From Tetrastigma voinierianum (Eukaryota > Streptophyta > Magnoliopsida > Vitales > Vitaceae), in NCBI GenBank assembly GCA_016808115.1, contig JAEQBH010000667.1, positions 1,240,001-1,304,000 of the forward strand: 64,000 nucleotides of DNA, given 5' to 3'. Position 1 is the first letter of the stretch. Each line of letters starts with the position of its first letter. The notes under the pieces were generated by a model that was given only the letters and a program-made list of their open reading frames with translations, did no database searches and was not told the origin of the DNA. Positions 49,330 through 61,029 of the stretch are shown in pieces. The translations under genes were made by a program, and so were the position numbers.

Positions 49330-49351
49330 TGTGTATAATCTGGTCTTAACA
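46080..49351 (+). repeat. 3' LTR of element A (3272 bp)
   Basis: Same start and end as the 5' LTR. It is longer because of one extra terminal unit and a (GT)n expansion. Palindromes of the TGTCGCGACA type lie at 46430-47580. Its last 316 bp hold three units starting near 49036, 49132 and 49206; the PBS of the first is well kept (49042-49059, TAGCGCCGTTGCCGGGGA), while those of the other two are eroded. Ends TTAACA, followed by the CCTTG TSD. Confidence 0.85.
49256..49334. repeat. (GT)n microsatellite in the last unit of A's 3' LTR
   Basis: About 39 GT repeats with one GTAT interruption, replacing the 'tttgtatatatataat' of the 5' LTR copy. It creates a spurious poly(His-Thr) ORF on the minus strand. 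Confidence 0.95.
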
Positions 49352-49356
49352 CCTTG

Positions 49357-49464
49357 TTAGGTCCTTAACATGTCAACCGGGTCAATTAGGTTGATTACTA
49401 CACAAAGAGTGCTTAAAACATGGAGTGTTAAGGGTGTAAAACAACACTATTTGGGTAGTAATCA
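49357..49464 (-). repeat. C'-type LTR, right part
   Basis: Resumes the LTR split by A. Aligns to the right end of the C LTR ('gtccttaacatg...gggtcaatta...actacacaaagagtgcttaaaac...tagtaatca'). Confidence 0.65.
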
Positions 49465-49594
49465 TTTATCCAAATTGACAGGAGACAAGAGGGGCCCGTG
49501 CAAAGACCGTGAGATCGGGATATCAGTTCTTAGCCTATGACAGGTAAGGAGGAAAAACTAAGTTCCACGAACGTCCCATTGATGACTGGGATCG
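49465..49594 (-). pseudogene. Short piece of D gag between C' and B
   Basis: By position this 130-bp stretch belongs to the Gln/Pro-rich part of D gag. Across the B insertion the minus-strand frame stays open when B and one CTGGG copy are ignored. CTGGG lies at 49586-49590, with four extra bases (ATCG) before the B LTR. Confidence 0.5.
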
Positions 49595-52343
49595 TGATGA
49601 GCTTTAAAAGTCATCTATTTTTAATCCATTTTTCCCGTTTGATTGTCATCTCGGGGTAAAGGAATAATTAATATGCAAAATATGAAGAAACTCACCAATT
49701 TGTTATTAGCAGGAGTGTGAAAGAAAGAAGAAAAAAAGCAGAGAAAAATGCAAAGAATCGTGGAGTAAAAAACGCTTAAAAATGGCAGTAAGGTGAATGA
49801 AAGCAACCGGTTAACTATCGTTGCGCTAGGCTCAGACAAATTAGCTTATGATGTCACACATCGTGAAAATTGAAGGAAATTTGATGCAGCCGATGTGGAT
49901 CACAAGTTAGGCACCGAGGACTAACCAAAGACTTAAGGAGCGATGTCGCGATAAGGATGGAGGTCAGACAAGAGAAGCCGCCTGCTATGACAGATTTGAA
50001 AAGATGAAACTGTTGTGACTTAAGCTGTTGTCGCGACAGAGGACTGATGTCGCGACACCAAAAGCAACCGGGCCAGTTGAAGCCTCCAGAGACAGAAGTT
50101 GATGTCGTGACAAGAGATTAATGTCGCGACATAAGACGTGCTCAGTTGAAGGTTGCAGTTCCTTAAGTTGATGTCGCGACAAGAGATTGATGTCGCGACA
50201 TCAGGAACGAACAATTGAAACCTGCAAAGACATAAAGTGATGTCGCGACAAAGGATTGATGTCGCGACATAAGAAGACATCAATTGAAAGCTACGAAGAC
50301 ATGAGCTGATGTCGCGACAAGGGATTGATGTCGCGACATCAGGAACGAACGGTTGAAACCTGCAGAGGCATAAAGTGATGTCGCAACAAAGGATTGATGT
50401 CGATATTAAGAAGACATCGCTTGAAAGCCGCAAAGACATGAGCCGATGTCAGCGACAAGGGATTGATGTCGCGACATCAGTGAACGGTCAATGCTTGAAA
50501 CCCGCAGGCATAAAGTGATGTCGCTACAAAGGATTGATGTCGCATAAGAAGACACCAGCTTCAAAGTCATAGAGACTTAGTTGATGTCGCGACAAGAGAT
50601 CGATGTCATGGAGCATGGATGATGCCGCGATTATTGATTCCTTTGTCACGACATAAGATGCCTTCAGAAAGCAAATGAATGTCATGACTTATCGATAAAT
50701 ACGCAACAAGTGCCAAACTAACTACTGTCAGCGCGATTAAGGATTTGAGGTCGCGAATTAATAGTAATACGGGTCACCCACTTGAAATCCAAAAGAATGC
50801 ATTGGAATTAGGGCCCAACCGAGAAACCCTATAAATAAGCAAATACCTGTGAGAAAAAGAGGAGGCAAAGTAAGGTAATTTTAAGGATCTGGGTAGCCAA
50901 AGGCTTCATTTTATTTTTCTTTTCTTTCTTTTCTTTTTATTTTCTTTTTTCTCGCTTTCCGCGTTATAGATTAGATTATTTTCATCTTTTCTTATTTTGT
51001 TTTATTTTCTCGATCCGATGTTATCATGGAGTGTGTTGAATGTAATTCCATTCTTTTCAAATTACTACCTGGAATGTTTGAAGTTCAGACAAATTTCTGG
51101 AATTCGACTTTTCCAGTTTCAAATTGCAGTTGTTCTTATGATCAGAGGAATGATGTAGTGTGTAATTCAGTAATTGAGAAACCCAAAGCCCATTATGAAT
51201 GCTATAGTCGAATTTACTTCTCTCGTAGTTGTTTCCAAGAAATCTTGTGAATTTCAGCTTAACTTACTTTGCCATGGGTTTAATGTTTTCGACCAATATC
51301 GCTTCTTATACCCGTTTTAAGATTCGCTTTCTATTGCTCGATTTCAAGGAGGTCCTCCAGTGGCACAGAAGGCCCCCTGAAAGTGAACATTTCCTCAAGG
51401 TATATTAACCTCGCTATTAGAGATCTAATGAGCTTTGTAAGTTTACTTCTTAGATAAATCCTCTTCCTCACTTGAAATCAAGAAAGAGTCAATGAGTTAT
51501 CAATTTAAACAAGGTGAGTTCCACCTCAATTCGAATAGTGAAGCCAACTCGTGTTAGCCGAGACCTAATCAAGGAGAGGGTGATCTATTCTAATCTCAGA
51601 GGAAGAGCAACTGTGAAGTTGTATATCCTGTCAATCGATGAACTTAGAAGCTAAGGCTTCATACCCATAAATGCATGAAGTATTGCAAAAGAAAATACCC
51701 GTGACAAGGAAACCCTACAGTGGTCATCTAATTCCCTTGGTCTTCGAAAGAATCGTGAAAATTAGATAATGAACTATGGAGTGTGTGAGAGATCCAAACA
51801 GATCGCTAAACGCCTTGGACAGATATTTTTAAACCCGAAATACACAAGCAATTTTATCAAGTGTTAACTACAGAATTGATACTTCACAATAGCAAAGGGT
51901 TCTCGATGTGTCCCTCTAAAAGATAACTATTCAGTTTCCATTTATTTTCTTAACCATTCATTATTCTTATTTTTTAGATTCCAAAATTTTTATTTGATTG
52001 TTCATTCTTTCCTTATACTTGTATATTTTGGCAAATTCTTAAGCCGGATCACAATGTCATGTTATAGTCCAAATAGTAATGGAGCTTCGAGTAGTCGTGG
52101 GATAGTTGATCTTAGAATTCGAGATCTCCTGTGGGATCGATATCCTGACTTATATCTATTTTATTACTTGCTCTAATTGCAGGCACTTGTTGGATATTAG
52201 GCCAAAAACCAAATTGAAAATGATTTACTATAGGAGATTCGTCTATATAGTAGAGTTAACAAGTTTTTCGCGCCATTGGCCGGATTGCATAATGCTCCTT
52301 TTCGTAATAGTGACATAAATTTGTATATGTTCGTCGCTTAACA
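49595..52343 (+). repeat. 5' LTR of element B (2749 bp)
   Basis: Aligned with the 3' LTR over its length. It contains the best-preserved TGTCGCGACA tandem array (50101-50650), then 'gagaaaccctataaataagc' (TATA-like, 50821-50840), and one terminal PBS-headed unit (52262-52343). Confidence 0.85.
50030..50670. repeat. 69-bp tandem array of paired TGTCGCGACA palindromes
   Basis: 'gatgtcgcgaca' or a variant starts at 50101, 50170, 50239, 50308, 50377, 50444, 50517 and 50583: eight units, the first five exactly 69 bp apart. Each unit has two palindromes about 22 bp apart ('gatgtcgcgacaaRRgattgatgtcgcgacat'). The linkers alternate between two types. The homologous array in the 3' LTR (61150-61750) is much more disrupted. 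Confidence 0.9.
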
Positions 52344-52367
52344 AGTTTTTGCGCGCTCGCCGTGGGA
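52262..52367 (+). other. Tandem primer-binding sites of element B, 5' side
   Basis: One PBS-like copy inside the LTR end (about 52268-52285, decayed) and the working-position copy at 52350-52367 (TGCGCGCTCGCCGTGGGA, decayed), followed by a leader homologous to that of A. Confidence 0.7.
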
Positions 52368-52561
52368 TCGAAAGAATTTAGTAAATCAATATTCGACGAA
52401 AGAAGGAAATGCTAATTTGACATTTTGAAGAAAAAGAACAAAATAGCTTTTCAAGCAAAGGGTTATTTTTAGCCACTAACCTTCAACAAACCATATTGAA
52501 AATATTTCACACTGCACTAATCCTATTAATGTGTGTTTTTGATTTAAGGGACAAAATTTCA

Positions 52562-53760
52562 ATGCATAGGAAATGTAATCGATCCGATTCCAGTTATATT
52601 AATGCACTGGGGAGAGAACACTCAAAGCTTGAGAAAGATAAAGGAGGTAAAACTCAACCATGGTGTATTTAAAGACGATCGAATGAAGTACATGAGAAGC
52701 AGCCTAGAAGGCCTCCAATCATCGATACTATGGAGGACTTCTGGAAGCCTATTATTCAAGATGAGTACTTTGCAATCAAAAACAGCCGCCACATGCAAAT
52801 AATTTTGAACTTATGTCGCGACTAATTACAATGGTCCAAAGAAGACGCCATCGGGTCATCCCACCGTAGGACTCCAAACGAGCACCTCGGGAAGATTTCT
52901 CAGATGGCTAATACAAAGGAAGGTTGAATGCAGGTGAGACCAAGTCATCAACCGCATCTATTCCCATTCTCTCTAAGAGACACAAAGAAATCATGGCATG
53001 AATCTTACCATATGGTTCCTCATTGATACTGAGGAGGAGTTGCAGAGGCCTACTTAGGTAGATTCTTTCCCCAAATTTCACCTCGTAGAGAAGGAGGGAA
53101 ATCATCAGGTTTCGGAACAGGGGAAGATGAAACTCGTATGTAGCTCGGGGAAAGATCCAAACGGTTGCCGAGAAGATGTCCAATGCATGGGATAGGATCT
53201 CGAAGACTCATATGGACATTGTATATCATGCCTCAATGATATATTATCAGCGGACTACTGATGCTTCATGTCAGGGAGCATTCAAACGAAAGCGTCAAGA
53301 GGCAAAAGAGCTGAATAAGACTCAAGAATGCAATATAGAAACTCCTTCTAAGTTTTCAAGAGGAAACAAAGAAAAGGATCATGGAGTCAAGCAAGACGAC
53401 GCCCATGGAGGCTAAGTCGATGCCATTATGCAATGTGACGGACAAGCAAGAAAGGAAAGACACACACGCCAATGAGATGGAGCAAATTTTTGAAAGAGAG
53501 TTATCAAGGAAGTGTCGAGAGCTAATGAAGAATAATTTATGATGTCAAGAGGTTAAGTATCTCGTGGAGCCAAGAAACTGCTATTTCAACCCTACCAACC
53601 CACAAGATATTATCACCAAAGACTGAGGAAACCAGAATTTCATATGGGTGGAGGGGCTTACAAGGCCCAAGGCATGGACGTAACCTCAACAAAGACAATG
53701 CTCACTGGGCGTTCCAAAGAAAGAAGAAGCAGTTTAAACGAACACGTAACGAATATCAGT
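52562..53760 (+). pseudogene. gag: gag of element B (Athila-type), degenerate
   Basis: ATG at 52562 ('MHRKCNRSD') is homologous to the A gag start. Capsid tracts appear in changing frames: a 'LYPFSLRDT'-like block near 52945-52990, an aromatic-rich block ending in a Pro-Asn-Phe site near 53065-53090, 'MSNAWDR' at 53176, and an 'FNPTNPQ...FHMGGGAYK' tract at 53590-53670. Multiple stops. Compared with A, the middle of gag is more broken, but the protein continues into pol. Confidence 0.75.
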
Positions 53761-56050
53761 GGTCGAGAGGGCCTAATCTTTTGAAGAACAGGTTGCCAGC
53801 CTACGGGGATAAGAAGCCGCTTGAACTCCATGAACAAAAAGCTTACGACTGGCTAAATCGCTTACTAATTTCAAATTTTTCGTAACACCACCAATGCATC
53901 CTCGAAGAACCCGGAGACACAGCAGGTACCGGGTCTCAACCCCGCAAAGCCGAGAGGAAAGATGCCTTCCCAAGTGACACAAAGAAGAATCTAAAGACCG
54001 TACGTCAGCAAGCAGCCTGGGGAGCGAAGGAGTTAAAAGATGAAAGAAAAAAATGACAAAGAAGAAGAAGAAGAAAGCCTTAAAAGGAAGAAGACCTGGA
54101 GAAAAGAAAGAAGGAGGGACAGAAGGATGATCCAAGGCCTTAGACTCAGTCCCATTTCCGCAGACCGTAAATCAAAGATGTAGGAAAGAAGCCATAGCGT
54201 GAAAACTTTCAAAAGCAGAGACGCATGCCCTTGCTGTAAGTGGTGACTCAGATGCCACTCTATGCAAAATTCCTGAAGGACATGCTGATCAAGAAAAGAA
54301 AGATAGTAGAAGAAGGGATTGTGAATATCATTGCTACTGCAAAGGCCGTGATAAAGAAATATTCATAAAAGATGAGATCCAGGAGTTTACAATTCCTTGC
54401 ATCATTAGAGGAGTTGAATCTTAAAGCTATAAATTTGATGCCTCTTTCTCACAAGCAATTGCTCGGGGAGCTTATTCCCACCACTATTACTCTTCAAATG
54501 GTAGCAGACAAACTGATAGTAAAACCCGAAGGAGTCTCGAAGATGTGGGGCCGTCACCGCTGGGAAATTTGTTTTCCCGTGACTTCATCATTCCGACATG
54601 GAAGAAGATCTCACAAGTACCCGCTATCGGGGAGACCATTCCTAGCTACTCGGAGCGCCCTCATCACACAAAAGGAGTTCTTACTCAGGGTTGAGAGGCC
54701 ACGCTTCAACCTGATCGTGCCATTAATATAGACATAGATAGAGAAAATTGCAATGTGAAGTTGATGATGTCTATACTCTACAACCCTCGATGTTCACAAT
54801 GATTGTAATGCTCAAATTTTTATCACAAAAAGAGATAAATTCAAGATATTGAAGATGACTACTTGATTGTCTATACAATGGGCTTATATTCTATGAACCC
54901 ATACATGAAGCAAAAACAAATGACAAAGGAAAATAATGAAAAAGTGTAAAATTCATCAAGAAACCAGTGGAAGAGGGGCTCGTGTTGAAAGAGTTGCCAA
55001 GTCATTCAAGTATGCTTACTTAGACCACCAAAGAGAAAACCAGCTGATTATCTCAGACTGATGCCGAGGAACGTAGGTCGGGCTTAAAATCTTGTTAGCT
55101 ACAAAGAGCTCCATAAGTCGGGTCCATCAAGAGTTGAAGGGTATCGACCACACTCACATGCACAAAATTCGCTAGAAGAAACTTCAGCCATCTTAGAAAT
55201 ACCAAAGGAGACTAATCCAAAGTGATTAAGGAAGTAGTCGTGAGGCTGGTACTCAAATCAATAATGGTCGGGGTTTTATTTGGCGTACTCTGCGAGTAGT
55301 CTCGGGTGGAGCCTACCATGGGTCCCAAAGAAGTAAAGGGTTTATCGATTCGCGAATGAGAAAATGAATTGATTCCAACAAGAACAAAGGATGTGACGGA
55401 GGGTATGCATCGATACGTATCAATACACCCACCAGAAAATATCAGCTTCGCCTTTATCGAATGATGTTGGACAGATTAGCAGGACAACCTCATTTTTGTT
55501 TCTCGATGGGTATTCAGGATAACTCAGGACATATCAGCACCAGGACCAAGAGAAGACCACATCCATATGCCCCATGGTACCTTTGCCTTCGTAAGGATGC
55601 CATTCGCCCGTGTAATGCTCCCGCCACATTCCGTGAGGCGATGACGTCAATGTCTCTCGCACTTCACAAGAGGTTGCTGGAATTTTTATGGATGACTTCA
55701 CCGTATGGATCCAGCTTTTGATCGTTCAAGAACCCGGAAACAAAGTTCAAAGATGCCAAGACAAACAACGAAGTAATCGAATCAAAAAAAATGCTATTTT
55801 ATGGTAACGAAGGTATTGTTCTCTGGGGCATAAAATTTCTACTACTGGACTGAAATAGACCAATCCGTGTATCCATTATCAAAACTCTTGCACCACCTAC
55901 CACAGTAAAAGGAGTAAGAAGCTTCTCGGGGCATGCTGGATTTTATAGGAGATTCATCAAAGACTTCTCAAAAATAGCCAGACCTCTATGCATATACTGG
56001 AGAAGAATTCAAAGTCAATGGACAAAGACTTAAGCACTATCTAAGCAGGG
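53761..56050 (+). pseudogene. pol: pol of element B: protease and partial RT, with RNase H and integrase core deleted
   Basis: A Lys/Glu-rich linker (53761-54230) leads to an Athila-type protease at 54240-54732: 'INLMPLS' and 'TTITLQM' are clear, but the active site reads N-L-K-A where D-L-G-A is expected (about 54415-54430), so the catalytic Asp is lost. A reverse-transcriptase palm follows at 55270-55720 in shifting frames: 'CNAPATF' at 55614, then FMDD at 55685-55696, the catalytic loop, intact. The thumb-side 'GHAGFYRRFIKDFSKIARP' lies at 55928-55985. Directly after it, from 55999, comes 'FKVNGQRLKHY', a tract normally near the C-terminus of integrase. So connection, RNase H and integrase core were removed in one deletion near 55990. 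Confidence 0.8.
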
Positions 56051-56869
56051 AGGAAGGAATGGAAGAGCTCCAGTAGGTTATCTAGAAAGAAGAAGAACCA
56101 AACAAAGAAGTCCAGCTCTTAAGGACTCAAAATCGAGCAAAATTGATGGGAGGCAAACCCATAGAAAATTTTGAAGCCTCGCTTTAGATTTTGAATTTTT
56201 TTGGCTGTACTCGTTTTGATTAGTTCTATAAAGATAGATTTAATTTTGAGAAGTTAATTGTAGTTTAATCTTGTAACTTTCTTGAATCATGCAAGATGCG
56301 TCCCAAGGCTGAGACATGAGTGATAGCAACCCGTGACACCTCCAAAGAATCCTTAAAATGTCACGACATGAACAAAGGTAGTAACTTTCTCCCTAAACCA
56401 AACCTCGTGAAATATGAGTGAATTGCTTAAGAATTTCTACTTGATGCCTGAATAAATGTCTAAAGGGAGAAGATTAATAAAGGAATTCAAGTTTTGAGAT
56501 CATTAAACTATGGGCATAGGTCGCATGAACAAAACTTGAAATGAAAAGTCATGACATGATAACGCAATATCAAAAACCTATTTATGTCACGACAAACTTA
56601 GCATGTCGCGACATGTGCTGGGTCATGTCCTACTACCCTCTTAAATGCCCTAAAATTAATGTTCTAAATAAAAGTGAGGCGAAATTGATGTCGCGATAAG
56701 CGAATTTAATGAAATAATAATTAGCCTACAAAAATTTGATTGAATTGCAATCAAGTTGAGAACTTCTTCCACTCGCCCAATTTTTAAACTGCTCATCCTC
56801 CCTTCCTTCCGATTCTCAATTCCCAGGTCCAGTCTCAAAATCTTCGTAAAACTTTCCTTCCGCTTTCAA
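56051..56869 (+). other. Spacer between pol and ORF2 in B
   Basis: Non-coding. Includes 'aggcaaaccca' (56152), the post-pol landmark, TGTCGCGACA-type palindromes at 56340-56700, and a pyrimidine-rich leader before the ORF2 ATG, as in A. Confidence 0.55.
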
Positions 56870-58650
56870 ATGGCCGAAACCTCAAACCTCATTCCTAACC
56901 CGGAAGAGATCACGGAGGAATATGCAAACTGTAAGAAGAAATCCGACACAGAACTCACGATGGAAGAGATGCCCACAGGTTCGTAAGCACCAGCGTCTAA
57001 GAAAGAACTACAAGGGAAAGGGAAAAGCAAGAGAAGAAGTAAGATTTTGTGTCGAGGAAGCTTATTCAACCGAAGAAGCACTCATGCCAACAAGGGGTTC
57101 GTATCAGAAAGAAGATTCAGGAACCCTATTACCCCTTTCAAGGAGATGATTGAACAAAGAGGTTGGGAAGCCGCGACATCAAAAGTCTACACAACAAGGG
57201 TGGTTAATTTTTATTCAAATCTGGTAGGCGGTGAAAGACAACACCGCGGTTCGCCGAGGAGTGCGGTACCATATGCGTGCGCGTGCAAAGTGGAGCCAAG
57301 GCTATTAACGGTCATGGAATGGCAAAAGACAAGCATGGGTCCAAGTTCAAAAGCTCTGAAAACCCAAATTTTAAGAAGATTGCCAAAAAGCTCACTGACG
57401 TGTGAAAGCACAACTCGGCGTGGGAAGGGGAGGGACCAAAACCCCACTGTGGGAAGCCTCCCACCGAGGAGGCTAAGGTATGGTTCTATTTCGCCTCCTC
57501 GTTTTGTCCCAACCCAAGCATGTGCCAAAGGAGAGATGAAGCAATTATGCTATATGCTATTCTGAAGGTACAAGCTCAATGTAGGAATAGTAATTGAAAA
57601 TTCTATAATGAGGTACCACGAAGAAATAAGAGGCTGATCCTCACCCAAATCTGATAACTGCTATGTTTAAAGGTCAGTAGCGGTTCGAAGAAGAAGAAGC
57701 GCTGAAGTCCCTTATGACATCACCAATTCTCACCGAGATGTGATGCAGCAAGGGACCCGTAAAACCAAAAGAAAAAGGGGTGTTGGATTGAAACAAGAGA
57801 AGAAGCCCAAATAAGTAAGACAAGAAGAGGAGACTGCAGGGTTGCCGGCCAAGAAGAAGAGAACCAAACCCTCCCGAAAAATAATACTTTCACATTTGCA
57901 CAATGAAGGGCAAGATGAAAGAAGTTCTTAGATTTCTCCATTCCCTTAGCTGGGCCTCCCCTATGCAAAATGTAACATCTCGGGAGAGCAGGAGAAAGCT
58001 CTCAAGGGGAGCACAAGAGAACAATTCAATAATGGAGGTCCTCAATGCCATACGTAAGTGAAGATGGAAGAAAGGGAAAAGAGTGAATTTGCAACAAGAA
58101 TTGTGTGGAAGGAATTATGAAAAGAGCAAAAGAAGAGATCAAGAATGTGGAAGAACTGAAAGAAGAGAAGAAATGTATGAAAGAGGTTCTTCAAGAAGAA
58201 GAGAGACTTCAAGAAAGAAACAAAGGAAAGAGATCGCGTCTTCTACAGAACCAAGTCGAGTCATGAATCTTTTATAACAATCAGTTCGAAGCGTGATTCT
58301 CACTCCAACCATCATGAAGAAAAGGAGAATTGGTAGCCAAATCGAGAACAGATCAAGGGATTCAATTATATGTTCTACAAAAGATTTTGAGAATAAACTG
58401 ATGATGTAGACAAAAGCAAAGCAAGGATGTTTAATCCTACAGTGAGAATGGCTAGATGTAATTTGGATTTGATTAACAACAATCTTTCCAATTCTTGGAA
58501 GTAATGACTGAAATGGAAAACACAATGAATGGCTGGGGGTAGAGACAAGATGAGCTAAACAAGAAGGTCGACATTCCTCCAATGAAATCTTCACTAAGAT
58601 CAAGTCACAGAAACTAAGAAGAGAAGGAAAGAAGGAAATGAAATGCCCTC
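56870..58650 (+). pseudogene. ORF2 of B, homologous to ORF2 of A
   Basis: ATG at 56870 ('MAETSNLIPNPEEITEEYAN') matches the start of A's ORF2 in position and character; a stop follows at about 56987. The domain core appears in fragments: 'EQRGWEA' near 57150, a 'VNFYSNLV' block near 57200, an 'EEAKVWFYF' block near 57468-57495, and a 'YAILKGYKLNVGIVIENSI' block at 57555-57610. Lys/Glu-rich coiled-coil remnants continue to about 58620. More frame-broken than in A. Function unknown. Confidence 0.65.
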
Positions 58651-60531
<1,881 letters not shown>

Positions 60532-60862
60532 TGATGAGCTAAAAGTCATCTATTTTTAATCCATTTTTCGTTTGATTGCCATCCGGAAAAAAAATGGCAA
60601 AAAAGGCAAAGGCAAAAGGAATAATTATTATGAATATGAAGAAACTCACCAATTTGTTATTAGCAGGGAGTGAAAGAGAGTTAAGAAAAAGCAAAGAAGA
60701 AATGCAAAGAATTGGTGGAGTAAAAATGCGTAAATGTGGCAGGCAGGAATGAAAGCAACTGGTTAACTAATGTTGCAGCTCGCTCGCAGACAATCAGCTT
60801 ATGATGTCGCGACATCGTGAAAATCAAGTGAAATTTGATGCAGGCCGCATCGTGGATCACAA

Positions 60863-61029
60863 TTTTCTTTTCTTTTTTTTTTTTTTTTTTCTTTTGCTCT
60901 CTCTCTCTCTCTCTCCTCTCCTCCCCTCCTCCCCTCCCCCCTCCTCCTCCTCCTCCTCTCTCTCTCTCTCTCCTCTCCTCCTCCCCTCTCTCCTCCCCTC
61001 CTCCTCCCCCCTCCCCTCTCCTCCCCTCT
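60863..61029. repeat. 167-bp homopyrimidine tract, only in B's 3' LTR
   Basis: Poly(T), then (CT)n, then CCTCC-rich sequence with a single G (60896). In the 5' LTR the flanks are nearly joined at ~49910 ('ggatcacaagttag'). Flanked by AATT on both sides. Confidence 0.9.

Larger units (their letters stand above)
27906..49351 (+). mobile_element. Athila-like Ty3/gypsy element A, non-autonomous, with nested insertions
   Basis: Complete LTR-to-LTR element of 21.4 kb (about 12.7 kb after removing the two nested elements). Perfect 5-bp TSD CCTTG at 27901-27905 and 49352-49356; TGATGAG...TTAACA termini; tRNA-Asp-type PBS; degraded gag; second ORF; PPT abutting the 3' LTR. There is no pol: gag is followed within ~100 bp by the non-coding sequence that in Athila elements lies after integrase. 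It would need proteins from a relative to move. Nested inside are a solo LTR (33219-35654) and element C (39241-45560). Confidence 0.9.

Noticed and set aside
27906..49351. Endogenous pararetrovirus
   Set aside because: LTRs, TSDs, PPT and tRNA-Asp-type PBS mark LTR retrotransposons; no movement-protein or coat-protein region is seen.
49110..49352. Poly(His-Thr) ORF
   Set aside because: Product of the (GT)n microsatellite.
50020..50439. 139-residue minus-strand ORF with repeated 'CRDI/VATS' residues
   Set aside because: A translation of the 69-bp palindrome array in an LTR.
50101..50650. CRISPR-like array of regularly spaced palindromic repeats
   Set aside because: Context is a plant LTR; the linkers are themselves repeated and homologous, not unique spacers, and there are no cas genes.
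53773..54135. 120-residue minus-strand ORF with a Phe-rich run
   Set aside because: Antisense of the Lys/Glu-rich gag-pol linker of B.
58139..58603. 154-residue minus-strand ORF
   Set aside because: Opposite the Lys/Glu-rich coiled-coil tail of B's ORF2; its Leu/Phe-rich composition is that of an antisense shadow.
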